A stretch of 64,000 nucleotides of DNA from Ensifer adhaerens (GCF_002007205.1 NZ_LAZS01000010.1:124001-188000), one strand, 5' to 3'; positions 16,283 through 25,697 are shown, numbered from the stretch's first letter. Notes: generated by a model not told the origin, from the letters alone. Program-made: numbers and translations.

Positions 16283-17698
16283 TCAGCTCGGCAGCATGTC
16301 CTTGAGGCGCAGATAGGCGATGCGCTCCACCTGCCGGCATGCCGTCTCGAACTCGGTGTCGCGATCGTTGCCGATCCGGCTTTCGAAGGCGGCCAGGATC
16401 TCGTCCTTGCTGCGGCCCTTGACGGCCATGATGAACGGGAACTTGAACTTCTCGACATAGGCGGCGTTGAGCGTGGTGAAGCGCTCACGCTCGGCGTCGG
16501 TCAGCGCATCGAGGCCGGCGCCGGCCTGCTCGTTGGTCGAGCTTTCCGTCAGGCGCTTGGCCTGCGCCAGCTTGCCGGCGAGGTCCGGGTGGGCGATGAG
16601 GACGGCAAGCCGCTCTTCGGCCGAGGCTTCGCGGAAGACGGCGGAGAGCGCCGCTGCAAGACCGATCGCCGTGTCGTTGGCCGGCGAAAGCTCGCCCTGG
16701 AAGGCGCGTTTCGCGATCCACTTCGAATGTTCGAAAACGCCGCCGAATTTGGTGACGAACGCCTCTTCGCCAAGCCGCGACGGACGATCGTCCCAGGCCT
16801 TGTACGGGTAGTTCTCCGTCCAGTGGCGGGCGATGTCGACACGCTTGGCGAGCCAGACTTTCTCGTGGCCCTGCACATAGTCGAGGAAACGGGCAAGCGC
16901 CGCGGCGCGGCCGGGTCGGCCGACGAGGCGGCAGTGCAGCCCGATGCTCAGCATCTTCGGTGCACCGGCGGTGCCTTCGGCGTAGAGCACGTCGAAGCTG
17001 TCTTTCAGGTAGCTGAAGAACTGGTCGCCGCTGTTGAAGCCCTGCGGCGTCGCAAAGCGCATGTCGTTGCTGTCGAGCGTATAGGGGATGACCAGCTGAT
17101 GGCGCCCGGCATGCTCATGCCAGTAGGGCAGGTCGTCGGCATAGGCGTCTGAAACGTAGTCGAAGCCGCCGGATTCCGTCACGAGGTCGAGGGTGTTGTC
17201 GGAGCAACGCCCGGTGTACCAGCCACGCGGGCGCTCGCCGGTGACGATGGTGTGCAGCCGGATCGCCTCGGCAATCTCCTGGCGCTCGCGCTCCGGCGAA
17301 AAGTCCTTGTGTTCGATCCATTTCAAGCCGTGCGAGGCGATTTCCCAGCCGGCGTCCTGCATGGCGGCAACCTGCTCCGGCGAGCGTTTCAACGCGGTTG
17401 CGACGCCATAAACGGTTGCCGGGACGCCGCGCTCCGTAAACATGCGATGCAGCCGCCAGAAACCGGCGCGCGCGCCATATTCGTAGATCGATTCCATGTT
17501 CCAGTGGCGCTGGCCCTGCCAGGCCTGCGCACCAACGATTTCCGACAGGAATGCTTCGGAGGCTGCGTCGCCGTGCAGCACGCAGTTTTCGCCGCCTTCC
17601 TCGTAGTTGATGACGAATTGCACGGCGATCCGCGCGCCGTCGGGCCATGTGATCTTGAAGTTCGGGCCGTGGCCGTGAAGATCGCGGGGGTATCTCAT
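16283..17698 (-). CDS. puuE-uraD: Bifunctional allantoinase (PuuE) / OHCU decarboxylase (UraD) fusion
   Basis: The N-terminal part (residues 1 to about 300) is a polysaccharide-deacetylase-fold allantoinase starting MRYPRDLHGHGPNFKITWP. The C-terminal part (about 310-471) is a UraD 2-oxo-4-hydroxy-4-carboxy-5-ureidoimidazoline decarboxylase with FEHSKWIAKRAF (His in the active-site motif) and KFPFIMAVKG. The fusion yields S-allantoin from OHCU and then opens the ring to allantoate. The ATG at 17698 is favoured by GGAGGAG eight bases upstream; in-frame ATGs at 17719 and 17737 would add up to 13 residues. It is divergent from hiuH, whose product makes its substrate. Confidence 0.94.
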   Translation of the reverse strand: MRYPRDLHGHGPNFKITWPDGARIAVQFVINYEEGGENCVLHGDAASEAFLSEIVGAQAWQGQRHWNMESIYEYGARAGFWRLHRMFTERGVPATVYGVATALKRSPEQVAAMQDAGWEIASHGLKWIEHKDFSPERERQEIAEAIRLHTIVTGERPRGWYTGRCSDNTLDLVTESGGFDYVSDAYADDLPYWHEHAGRHQLVIPYTLDSNDMRFATPQGFNSGDQFFSYLKDSFDVLYAEGTAGAPKMLSIGLHCRLVGRPGRAAALARFLDYVQGHEKVWLAKRVDIARHWTENYPYKAWDDRPSRLGEEAFVTKFGGVFEHSKWIAKRAFQGELSPANDTAIGLAAALSAVFREASAEERLAVLIAHPDLAGKLAQAKRLTESSTNEQAGAGLDALTDAERERFTTLNAAYVEKFKFPFIMAVKGRSKDEILAAFESRIGNDRDTEFETACRQVERIAYLRLKDMLPS

Positions 17699-17772
17699 CA
17701 AAGCAGCTCCTCCAGACATTTTCGTCTCTGCATCCAATTTCTAGCGGCATTTGTTTCGAGCCATTCCCCCCA

Positions 17773-17788
17773 AAAAATTTGAAAGTCT
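17773..17788. promoter_or_regulatory. Purine-locus shared motif, copy 2 (between puuE-uraD and hiuH)
   Basis: This 16-base sequence is identical to 10339-10354. It lies in the 172-base divergent region, 75 bases from the puuE-uraD start and 83 bases from the hiuH start, a suitable place to control both transcripts. Confidence 0.5.
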
Positions 17789-17870
17789 CGAATGATGCGC
17801 TCGCTACCAAGCGGGCCGGAATGCCGGAATACTGCGAGGTGGAAAGCTGACTTCGGGAGGAGCGAAAACT

Positions 17871-18242
17871 ATGCAATCTCAGGGTGGAAACGCCGGCCGT
17901 TTGACGACGCACGTGCTGGATACGGCAAGCGGCAAGCCGGCCGAGGGGCTGCGCATCGAGCTCTACCGGGTCGACGGCGATCGCCAGACGCACATCAAAT
18001 CCGTGAAAACCAACGACGACGGCCGCTGTGATGAACCGCTCTTGAGCGGCGAGCGCATGCAGACGGGCACCTACGAGCTGCAGTTCCATGCCGGCGATTA
18101 TCTTGGCGGCGCGGACAAGCGCGGCGAGAACCCGTTCCTCGACGTGATCCCGATCCGCTTCGGCATCGATAACCAGGGCGCGCACTATCATGTGCCGCTG
18201 CTTCTCTCGCCCTATGGCTACTCCACTTACCGCGGGAGCTGA
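17871..18242 (+). CDS. hiuH: 5-hydroxyisourate hydrolase (transthyretin-like)
   Basis: The 123-residue HIU hydrolase converts 5-hydroxyisourate to OHCU. The hallmark residues are present: His14 in LTTHVLD, Arg52, His105/His107 in AHYHVPLL, and the C-terminal YRGS (120-123). These separate the enzyme from hormone-binding transthyretin. There is no signal peptide, so it is cytosolic. A GGGAGGAG site precedes the ATG. It is the first gene of the xdh operon; xdhA starts four bases after its stop. Confidence 0.96.
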   Translation: MQSQGGNAGRLTTHVLDTASGKPAEGLRIELYRVDGDRQTHIKSVKTNDDGRCDEPLLSGERMQTGTYELQFHAGDYLGGADKRGENPFLDVIPIRFGIDNQGAHYHVPLLLSPYGYSTYRGS

Positions 18243-18246
18243 GGAA

Positions 18247-19728
18247 ATGACGATCCAGATCCGCAACACGATCCGCTTCATCCTGAACCACCGCCTGGTC
18301 GAGCTTGCCGAGGTGTCGCCGGTTCAGACCCTGCTCGATTTCCTGCGCATCGACCGCAATCTGAAGGGCACCAAGGAAGGCTGCGCCGAAGGCGACTGCG
18401 GCGCCTGCACGGTGCTTGTCGGCCGTCTGCTCGATGGCAAGCTCAAATACGAGTCCGTCAATGCCTGCATTCGTTTCGTCGGCTCGCTCGACGGCTGTCA
18501 CATCGTGACGGTGGATTCCTTGGCGCAGCCGGCAGGCCCCCTGCATCCGGTGCAGCAGGCGATGGTCGACACGCACGCCTCGCAATGTGGCTTCTGCACG
18601 CCGGGCTTCGTGATGTCGCTCTACGGTCTCTGGATGGAAAACCCGAAGCCGTCGATCGCCGAAATCGAAAAGGCCCTACAGGGCAATCTTTGTCGCTGCA
18701 CCGGCTATGCCGCGATCATCCGCGCCGCCGAGGCGATCTCGACGATCGGCGATGTCGGCAAGGATCCGCTGGTGGCCGAGCGTGACCGGATCGCAGGCGA
18801 ATTGGCAGCACTTCAGGACGGCCGCCGGGTGGAAATCGGTTCTGAGACGGAACGCTTCATCCTGCCGGGCTCGGTCGATGATTTCGCCGCCGTGCTCGAA
18901 GCCAACCCGAAGGCGACGATCGTCGCCGGCTCGACCGATGTCGGCCTCTGGGTGACGAAATTCATGCGCGACATTTCACCGGTTATCCATCTGACCCATC
19001 TTGAAGAACTGCGCCGGATCACGGTCGAAGCCGATGGCGTGACGCTCGGCGCCGGGGTCAGCTATGCCGAGGCCTATCCCGTCATCGTCGAGCATTTCCC
19101 TGAACTGACGGAGCTCTGGGACCGCATCGGCGGTCAGCAGGTCCGCAACATGGGCACAGTCGGCGGCAACATCGCCAACGGCTCGCCGATCGGCGACACG
19201 CCGCCGGCGCTGATCGCGCTCGGCGCCGCGATCACGCTGCGCAAGGGCGCACGTCGCCGCACGGTCCAGCTCGAAGACTTCTTCATCGCCTATGGCAAGC
19301 AGGACCGCGAGCCCGGCGAGTTCGTTGAAAGCGTGCACATCCCGTTCGTTTCCGACAGGGCCCGCGTTGCCGTCTACAAGGTGACGAAGCGTCTCGACGA
19401 AGACATCACCGCCGTCTGCGGCGGCTTCAACATCGCCTTCGACGCTGGTCGGGTTACCGACGCCATCATCGCCTTCGGCGGGATGGCCGCTACGCCGAAG
19501 CGTGCCGCCCATGTCGAGGCGGTGCTAAAAGGTGCCGAGTGGAACGAGGAGACGATCGAACGCGCGGTCGCGGCATTCGATCAGGATTTCACGCCGCTCA
19601 CCGACTGGCGCGCCTCGGCGGAATACCGCCAACTGGTGGCGAAGAACCTGCTTCGCCGCTTCTATCTCGAAACGCAGTTGAGCGGCGGCCAGCTCCGTCT
19701 CGACCGCACCATTGCTGTCGCGGTTTAA
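18247..19728 (+). CDS. xdhA: Xanthine dehydrogenase small subunit (2Fe-2S and FAD domains)
   Basis: The 493-residue subunit oxidises hypoxanthine and xanthine to urate together with XdhB. The N-terminal plant-type 2Fe-2S cluster uses C46, C51, C54 and C74; the second cluster uses C114, C117, C149 and C151 (CGFCTPGF and GNLCRCTGY). An FAD-binding domain (about 190-370, with TIVAGSTDVGLW and NMGTVGGNIANGSPIGD) and a CO-dehydrogenase-type C-terminal domain follow. All electron-transfer ligands are intact. It is preceded by hiuH and followed by xdhB after 11 bases. Confidence 0.97.
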   Translation: MTIQIRNTIRFILNHRLVELAEVSPVQTLLDFLRIDRNLKGTKEGCAEGDCGACTVLVGRLLDGKLKYESVNACIRFVGSLDGCHIVTVDSLAQPAGPLHPVQQAMVDTHASQCGFCTPGFVMSLYGLWMENPKPSIAEIEKALQGNLCRCTGYAAIIRAAEAISTIGDVGKDPLVAERDRIAGELAALQDGRRVEIGSETERFILPGSVDDFAAVLEANPKATIVAGSTDVGLWVTKFMRDISPVIHLTHLEELRRITVEADGVTLGAGVSYAEAYPVIVEHFPELTELWDRIGGQQVRNMGTVGGNIANGSPIGDTPPALIALGAAITLRKGARRRTVQLEDFFIAYGKQDREPGEFVESVHIPFVSDRARVAVYKVTKRLDEDITAVCGGFNIAFDAGRVTDAIIAFGGMAATPKRAAHVEAVLKGAEWNEETIERAVAAFDQDFTPLTDWRASAEYRQLVAKNLLRRFYLETQLSGGQLRLDRTIAVAV

Positions 19729-19739
19729 GGGAGGAAGCC

Positions 19740-22079
19740 ATGAACGTGATGCAGCCCATCGACCGCATCCGCGGCGGCGTACACGAAAACGAACGGCACG
19801 AGTCCGGCCACAAGCATGTTTCCGGCACGGCCGAGTACATCGACGACATTCCGGAACCCCAGGGCACCCTGCACGGCTATCTCGGCCTCTCGCAGCGGGC
19901 GCACGCCGACATCCTGTCGATCGACTTCCAGGCCGTGAACGCCAGCGAAGGCGTGATCGGCGTCCTGACGGCCGCCGACATTCCCGGTGAAAACGACATC
20001 AGCCCGGCGCACAAGCACGACGAGCCGATCTTCGTCACCGACAAGGTGGAGTTCCACGGCCAGCCGATCTTCGCAGTCATCGCCACCTCGCGCGAGGCGG
20101 CCCGCCGGGCCGCGGCCAAGGTCAAGATCGAGTACCGCGACCTGCCGCATGTGACCGATGTGCTGGAGGCGGCAGCCGCCAACTATCCGCTGGTCATCGA
20201 TCCGCTCAAGCTCGAGCGCGGCGACATCGACGCCGGCTTTGCCAAGGCAAAGAACATTCTCGAAGGCGAGATGCGCATCGGCGGCCAGGACCACTTCTAT
20301 CTGGAAGGCCAGATCTCCTTTGCCATTCCCGGTGAGGACGACGAGGTGCTCGTCTACTCCTCGACCCAGCATCCGGCAGAGACGCAGCACATGGTCGCGA
20401 CCGTGCTCGGCGTGCCGTCGAACGCGGTCACCGTCAATGTGCGCCGTATGGGCGGCGGCTTCGGCGGCAAGGAAACCCAGGCGAACATCTTCGCCGCCGT
20501 TGCAGCAGTCGCCGCCAAGAAATACCGTTGCCCGGTGAAAGTGCGGCCCGATCGCGACGACGACATGAGTGCGACCGGCAAGCGCCACGATTTCCACGTC
20601 GACTACAAGCTCGGCTTCGACGACGAGGGTCGTATCGAGGCAGTGGACGCAGTGTTTTCGGCGCGCTGCGGCTACTCGGCCGACCTTTCAGGTCCGGTCA
20701 CCGACCGCGCCCTCTTTCACGCGGACAACTGCTATTTCTATCCGAACGTGCGGCTGCGCTCGCGTCCGCTGAAGACCAACACCGTTTCCAACACCGCTTT
20801 CCGCGGTTTCGGCGGCCCTCAAGGGATGGTCGGTGGCGAACGCATGATCGAGGATATCGCCTATGCCGTCGGCAAGGATCCGCTCGAAATCCGCAAGCTG
20901 AACTTCTACGGCGGCGAGGGCCGAAACCTCACGCCCTATCACCAGACCGTGGAAGACAACATCATCGGCCGCATTATCGAGGAACTGGAAACCTCGGCGG
21001 ATTATGCCAAGCGTCGCGAAGCGGTGATCGCCTTTAACCGCGAGAACAATGTCGTGAAGCGCGGCATCGCGCTGACGCCGGTGAAGTTCGGCATCTCCTT
21101 CACTAAGACCGAGTACAACCAGGCCGGCGCGCTCGTGCATGTCTATACGGATGGTTCGATCCATCTGAACCATGGCGGCACCGAGATGGGGCAGGGGCTC
21201 TATACCAAGGTCGCCCAAGTGGTGGCCGACGAGTTCCAGGTCGATCTCGACCGGATCAAGGTGACGGCGACGACGACCGGCAAGGTGCCGAACACGTCTG
21301 CAACCGCGGCGTCCTCCGGCTCCGATCTCAACGGCATGGCCGCAGCCAATGCCGCCCAGCAGATCAAGGCGCGGCTCACCAAGTTTGCCGCCGAGCGCTG
21401 GAACGTTGCCGAGGCCGATGTCGCCTTCGAACCGAGCGTGGTGCGGATCGGCGCGGAACGCTTGAGCTTCAACGAGTTCATCAAGATCGCCTATGGTGCC
21501 CGCATCCAGCTTTCGGCGGCCGGGTTCTACAAGACGCCGAAGATCCACTGGAACCGCGCCGAAGGCCGGGGCCGGCCGTTCTTCTACTACGCCTATGGCG
21601 CCTCGTGCTCCGAGGTCAGCGTCGATACGCTGACCGGTGAATATCAGGTCGACCGCACGGACATCCTGCACGATGTCGGCCGGTCGCTGAACCCGGCGCT
21701 CGACCTCGGCCAGGTGGAAGGTGCTTTCGTTCAGGGCATGGGCTGGCTGACGACGGAAGAGCTCTGGTGGGACGCCAAGGGCCGGCTGCGCACGCATGCG
21801 CCGTCGACCTACAAGATCCCGCTGGCCTCCGACCGGCCGCGCGTCTTCAACACCCGCCTTGCCGAATGGTCGGTCAACCGCGAGGAAACGATCCGCCGTT
21901 CTAAGGCGGTGGGCGAGCCCCCGTTCATGCTCGGCATCTCGGTGCTTGAAGCTTTGTCGATGGCGGCGGCGAGTGTTGCGGAGTATCGTATATCACCGCG
22001 CCTTGACGCACCGGCAACGCCGGAACGGGTGCTGATGGCGATCGAGCGGCTACGGGCAGCCGCACGGCAGAAAGGATAA
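19740..22079 (+). CDS. xdhB: Xanthine dehydrogenase molybdopterin-binding large subunit
   Basis: The 779-residue subunit carries the molybdenum cofactor. Visible motifs are RRMGGGFGGKETQ (about 233-245), the cofactor segment AFRGFGGPQGM, GGTEMGQGLYTK, and the catalytic-Glu region SKAVGEPPFMLG near the C-terminus. The start at 19740 follows GGGAGGAAG, which overlaps the end of xdhA. Size and motif order match bacterial XdhB. It needs XdhC, encoded next, for cofactor sulfuration and insertion. Confidence 0.97.
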   Translation: MNVMQPIDRIRGGVHENERHESGHKHVSGTAEYIDDIPEPQGTLHGYLGLSQRAHADILSIDFQAVNASEGVIGVLTAADIPGENDISPAHKHDEPIFVTDKVEFHGQPIFAVIATSREAARRAAAKVKIEYRDLPHVTDVLEAAAANYPLVIDPLKLERGDIDAGFAKAKNILEGEMRIGGQDHFYLEGQISFAIPGEDDEVLVYSSTQHPAETQHMVATVLGVPSNAVTVNVRRMGGGFGGKETQANIFAAVAAVAAKKYRCPVKVRPDRDDDMSATGKRHDFHVDYKLGFDDEGRIEAVDAVFSARCGYSADLSGPVTDRALFHADNCYFYPNVRLRSRPLKTNTVSNTAFRGFGGPQGMVGGERMIEDIAYAVGKDPLEIRKLNFYGGEGRNLTPYHQTVEDNIIGRIIEELETSADYAKRREAVIAFNRENNVVKRGIALTPVKFGISFTKTEYNQAGALVHVYTDGSIHLNHGGTEMGQGLYTKVAQVVADEFQVDLDRIKVTATTTGKVPNTSATAASSGSDLNGMAAANAAQQIKARLTKFAAERWNVAEADVAFEPSVVRIGAERLSFNEFIKIAYGARIQLSAAGFYKTPKIHWNRAEGRGRPFFYYAYGASCSEVSVDTLTGEYQVDRTDILHDVGRSLNPALDLGQVEGAFVQGMGWLTTEELWWDAKGRLRTHAPSTYKIPLASDRPRVFNTRLAEWSVNREETIRRSKAVGEPPFMLGISVLEALSMAAASVAEYRISPRLDAPATPERVLMAIERLRAAARQKG

Positions 22080-22094
22080 CAGGGGCTGATTGTC

Positions 22095-22964
22095 ATGGTG
22101 GCGAGCCGCGAGGATATCAGGGACTTTCTCCGACGCGAGCCGAACTGCGTGCTCGTGGAGGTCAGCGGTGCTGCCGGCTCGACGCCGCGCGACACCGATG
22201 CCTGGATGCTTGTCGCGCCTGAGAGCCTGTTCGGCACGATCGGTGGCGGGCAACTCGAATACATGGCGATCGATCATGGCCGGCGGGCGCTGAAGCGCGG
22301 CGACGCGCTGGAGGCCATGACGATCCCACTCGGTCCGGAGATCGGCCAGTGTTGCGGCGGGCGCGTAGCGCTCGCCTTCACACGCCTCGATCAGGAGAAA
22401 GCCGCCATGCTGATTGAACGCAGCGACCTGGAGATCGCCAGCCGGCCGCATGTCTATGTCTTCGGCGCCGGCCATGTCGGCGATGCGCTGGCGATGGCGC
22501 TCTCCCTGGTTCCGGTGCGCACCGTTCTCGTCGACACGCGCGAGAACGAACTTTCGGCCGTTGCCGACATTCCCGGGATCGAAACCTGCCTGACGGCAAT
22601 GCCGGAGGCCGTTGTGCGCGACACCCCGCCCGGCAGCGCCTTCGTGATCCTGACGCACGACCATGCGCTCGACTTCCTGATTGCGGCGGAAGCGCTTCGT
22701 CGCGACGACGCATCCTATGTCGGCATGATCGGCTCGAAGACGAAACGCGGCACCTTCAAGAATTGGCTGTCGCGCGAGATCGGCCGGCCGGACCTCTTCG
22801 ACCGGCTCATCTGCCCGATCGGCGGCACGACGGTGAAGGACAAGCGGCCGGCGGTGATCGCGGCACTTGCCGCCGCCGAAGTCATGGCGGCAGCACTCAA
22901 CTTCCGGCAGCCCGTGCAGGCGGCACCATCGCGCCGGCCGACTGCCGCCAGGCTTGCCCGCTAG
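22095..22964 (+). CDS. xdhC: Xanthine dehydrogenase accessory protein XdhC
   Basis: The 289-residue cytosolic chaperone binds and protects sulfurated molybdenum cofactor and hands it to XdhB. The N-terminal XdhC domain has GSTPRDTDAWM and GTIGGGQLEY. The C-terminal Rossmann domain starts YVFGAGHVGDALAMAL (about 122-137) and contains MIGSKTKRG. It begins 15 bases after xdhB and ends the hiuH-xdhABC operon; the next gene converges 12 bases later. Confidence 0.95.
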   Translation: MVASREDIRDFLRREPNCVLVEVSGAAGSTPRDTDAWMLVAPESLFGTIGGGQLEYMAIDHGRRALKRGDALEAMTIPLGPEIGQCCGGRVALAFTRLDQEKAAMLIERSDLEIASRPHVYVFGAGHVGDALAMALSLVPVRTVLVDTRENELSAVADIPGIETCLTAMPEAVVRDTPPGSAFVILTHDHALDFLIAAEALRRDDASYVGMIGSKTKRGTFKNWLSREIGRPDLFDRLICPIGGTTVKDKRPAVIAALAAAEVMAAALNFRQPVQAAPSRRPTAARLAR

Positions 22965-22976
22965 CCACGCGAACTG

Positions 22977-23786
22977 TCAGCGCGGCGCCGTTTCGCCCAT
23001 GTGCGCACCGTTGAGGTGAAGCGCAAAGCCGTGGGCGTGCGGGTCGCCGACCTCGGGTCGAAGTTCAAGGGTCGGGATCAGATAGTCGCCGCCGTTTTGC
23101 CGGCGGTAGGGGATGGGGGCCGCGGTTTCCAGCGTGCGCATCCGTTGCTGCAGGCGCTCGGCGGTTGCTTCGAAGCCCGCTTCGTCAAGGGCGTCGACCC
23201 TATAGGCGACGAAAGGCGGAAGCACGTCATAGCCGGGATAATAGAGCACCCCGTGATTGATCGGGAACAGCAGGTCGTCTATCGGCCCGTTGACCCCGCG
23301 GGGCGAGTAGTGCTCCTCCCAACCGCCGGTCGTTACGATAAGCATAGCACGCTTGCCGGCGAGCGTGCCCTCGCCGAAGCGCTTGCCCCAATATTTGTCG
23401 CTGTGCTCGCCCACACCATAGGCGAAGCCATAGGCATAGACGCGGTCGACCCAGCCTTTCAGGATCGCCGGCATCGAATACCACCACAGCGGAAATTGCA
23501 GGATCAGGGCATCGGCCCAAAGCAGCTTTTCCTGTTCGGCCTTGACGTCGGCGGTCAGCGTATTGGTCGCGAAGGCCTCCTTCGAAGCGCGGCTTGGCTT
23601 GAAGCGGGCATCCGGAACAAGAGCCGGAAAATCAGCCCGATCGATTTCGGACTTCCATCCCTCGGCATAAAGATCCGTGATGCGCACCTCATGGCCTTCG
23701 GCCTCGAGCGCCTTGACGGCGACCTCGCGCAGCGCGCCATTGAGTGAACGCGGTTCGGGGTGGGCATAAACAAGCAGAACTTTCAT
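22977..23786 (-). CDS. NAD(P)H dehydrogenase (quinone) / flavodoxin-fold oxidoreductase
   Basis: The 269-residue cytosolic protein begins MKVLLVYAHPEPRSLNGAL, the FMN/FAD-phosphate-binding start of the NQO1/KefF/MdaB group, and has LILQFPLWWYSMPAILKGW in the flavin pocket and VTTGGWEEHYS in the middle. The family transfers hydride from NAD(P)H to quinones or other electrophiles. It is divergent from a LysR-type regulator 97 bases away, a common pairing in which the regulator controls the reductase. There is no evident link to purines apart from position. Confidence 0.88.
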   Translation of the reverse strand: MKVLLVYAHPEPRSLNGALREVAVKALEAEGHEVRITDLYAEGWKSEIDRADFPALVPDARFKPSRASKEAFATNTLTADVKAEQEKLLWADALILQFPLWWYSMPAILKGWVDRVYAYGFAYGVGEHSDKYWGKRFGEGTLAGKRAMLIVTTGGWEEHYSPRGVNGPIDDLLFPINHGVLYYPGYDVLPPFVAYRVDALDEAGFEATAERLQQRMRTLETAAPIPYRRQNGGDYLIPTLELRPEVGDPHAHGFALHLNGAHMGETAPR

Positions 23787-23882
23787 GGTCGGTACTTCCC
23801 TGATGTCGTCAACTGAGACTGTAGGTAGACCGTTGCCTATCCATGCGGTAGATATTCTAAATGCATAGGATTCTGCCGAAAA

Positions 23883-24809
23883 ATGGATAAATCGGATGTC
23901 ACGCTGGAACGCATGCGTAGCTTCGTGCGGGTCGCCGAGCGCGGCAGCCTTTCGGCCGTCGCCCGCGAACTCGGTATCGGCCAGTCGACGGTGACGCGGC
24001 ATCTGCGCGAGCTCGAGGAAGCGATCGGCGTGCCGTTGCTCAGCCGCACCACGCGCCGTGTCACGCTGACCGACGAAGGCGGCCGTTACTATGCCGACAG
24101 CGTCCAGATCCTGCGCCTGGTCGAGCAGGCCGGCGACGAGGCGCGCGGCGCCCGCAGCGCGGCATCAGGTACCATTCGTGTCTCGTGCACCTCCGCATTC
24201 GGGGTGCTTCACGTCAGCCGTCTGATCTTTGCCTTCCAGGACAGGCATCCCGACATCGGCGTCGATCTGAACCTGACCGACGAGCGCATCGATCTGGTGC
24301 GCGAAGGGATCGACATCGCTCTGCGTCTCGGGCCGCTCACCGACAGTTCGATGAAGCTCAGGCCACTTGGGCAAAGCCGGCGACTGCTTGTGGCTGCTCC
24401 CGACTACCTGACCGCAAGGGGATTTCCCCGCTCCCCAGGCGACCTCTCGGCACATGAGGGTATCCGCATGTCGAACGTTGCCGGCAGCGACAGGCTGGTC
24501 TTCGAAGGCGCGGAGGGGCGACATCTGTCGGTACCTTTTGGCGGGGGCCTTCGCGTCGATCACGGGCTTGCTGCCCGCGAGGCTCTTGTCGCCGGCAGGG
24601 GTGTGGCCCCTGCCCATCGATGGCTCGTCGACGACCTGATCGAAGCCGGCCGGCTGGTGCCGCTGCTTCAGGATTACGCGCTGCCTTCGGTCCCGCTCAG
24701 CCTGCTGATCGTGCCGGAGCGCGCCGGCATTGCCCGTGTTCGTCTGTTGGTTGATTTCCTGGTCGATGCGATCGCCAGTCTTCCGGGGATCGAGAGGTCG
24801 AGAGGTTAG
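23883..24809 (+). CDS. LysR-family transcriptional regulator
   Basis: The 308-residue protein has an N-terminal winged helix-turn-helix (residues 5-65: MRSFVRVAERGSLSAVARELGIGQSTVTRHLRELE in parts) and a LysR substrate-binding domain (about 95-300). It lies back to back with the NAD(P)H oxidoreductase. The intervening 96 bases contain the related inverted segments CCTAT...ATGC and GCATAGG (23838-23874), a plausible LysR site. Its inducer is not known. Confidence 0.9.
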   Translation: MDKSDVTLERMRSFVRVAERGSLSAVARELGIGQSTVTRHLRELEEAIGVPLLSRTTRRVTLTDEGGRYYADSVQILRLVEQAGDEARGARSAASGTIRVSCTSAFGVLHVSRLIFAFQDRHPDIGVDLNLTDERIDLVREGIDIALRLGPLTDSSMKLRPLGQSRRLLVAAPDYLTARGFPRSPGDLSAHEGIRMSNVAGSDRLVFEGAEGRHLSVPFGGGLRVDHGLAAREALVAGRGVAPAHRWLVDDLIEAGRLVPLLQDYALPSVPLSLLIVPERAGIARVRLLVDFLVDAIASLPGIERSRG

Positions 24810-25068
24810 CGGCCACACCTTCTGATCAACCCGACCGTGTGATCGATAACCCAAATGGATCGGTCGTATGGCCTGAGCGATAGCACAAATGTGTCGCTTA
24901 CCGTCTGCTCCCGGATCTGCCTATTGTGAGGGGTTTCTAAAATAAGGTCGGCGCTGAGGTCGGCCTTTAAGGAAGCAACGCGTCCAGGATTTTCTTTGGT
25001 GCATTTAAGACAGATCGGGTTTTACGCAATTGCAAGGATACGGGGACGCATCAGATCGGGAGGCGACT

Positions 25069-25509
25069 ATGAAAAAACTGACACGTACTCTGCTCTTGTC
25101 CACTGCGTTCGCGGTGCTGACGCACTACAGCGCGCCGGTCATGATCGGTATAGCTCACGCCGATGGGGGTACCACTAGTGGTGAAGGTGGCACTAGCGGT
25201 GATGGTGGTACCGGTGGTGACGGTGGTACTGGTGGTGACGGTGGTACTGGCGGCGGTGACGGTGGCGGCGATGGCGGCGACGGCGGTGGCGATGGTGGCG
25301 GCGACGGCGGCGGCGATGGCGGCGGTGATGGCGGCGGTGATGGCGGCGGTGACGGTGGCGGCGATGGCGGCGGTGATGGCGGCGGCGATGGTGGCGGTGA
25401 CGGCGGCGGCGACGGCGGTGGCAAGACCAAGCACGCCAACAACGGGTTTGGCAACGGCGGCGGTGACGGCGTTCCCGGCAAGTCGAAGCACAGCGACGTG
25501 AAACGCTGA
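25069..25509 (+). CDS. Secreted Gly/Asp-rich repeat protein (146 residues)
   Basis: The ATG at 25069 follows GGGAGGCGAC. A Sec signal peptide spans residues 1-31 (MKKLTRTLLLSTAFAVL core, ending AHA). The mature chain is dominated by (GGT/GGG)D repeats: first GGDGGT units, then an almost uninterrupted run of GGGD tetrapeptides to about residue 122. It ends in a distinct basic tail with KTKHANNGFGNG and GVPGKSKHSDVKR. I recognise no enzymatic domain. The acidic, flexible repeat would be disordered and could bind cations or surface polymers. It is a single-gene unit with a strong terminator. Similar Gly-rich exported proteins with an NG-rich tail occur in rhizobia, but no function is known to me. 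Confidence 0.8.
   Translation: MKKLTRTLLLSTAFAVLTHYSAPVMIGIAHADGGTTSGEGGTSGDGGTGGDGGTGGDGGTGGGDGGGDGGDGGGDGGGDGGGDGGGDGGGDGGGDGGGDGGGDGGGDGGGDGGGDGGGKTKHANNGFGNGGGDGVPGKSKHSDVKR
25163..25427 (+). repeat. In-frame tandem repeat coding for Gly-Asp units (9-18 bp units)
   Basis: The DNA is built of degenerate tandem units: first about 18 bp (GGTGGTGACGGTGGTACT), then 12-bp units such as GGCGGCGATGGC and GGCGGTGATGGC. All unit lengths are multiples of three, so gain or loss of units preserves the frame. This is a likely site of length variation between strains. Confidence 0.85.
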
Positions 25510-25524
25510 TCTCTGGAAAACATC

Positions 25525-25559
25525 GAGGGCGCGCCGCATCGGCGCGCCCTCTTTCTTTT
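25525..25559 (+). terminator. Rho-independent terminator after the Gly/Asp-rich gene
   Basis: A perfect 12-bp GC-rich stem (25525-25536 with 25540-25551) closes a CAT loop and is followed by TTTCTTTT. Confidence 0.93.
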
Positions 25560-25697
25560 GCGAACCACGTGTGAACGCCCCGTGCCGGGCGAAACAATCG
25601 GCTCTCGGTCGATAGGAGCCGCCGGCAGCCCCCGGCGATGCCTAGGGCGTGGGGTCTTGCTCCTTGGCCCAGGCCGAAGCGGCCGGAAGACGAATGG

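Noticed and set aside
25163-25427. Tandem repeats that could suggest a CRISPR array
   Set aside because: Units are 9-18 bp, contiguous, in frame within a signal-peptide protein, and there are no unique spacers or cas genes.
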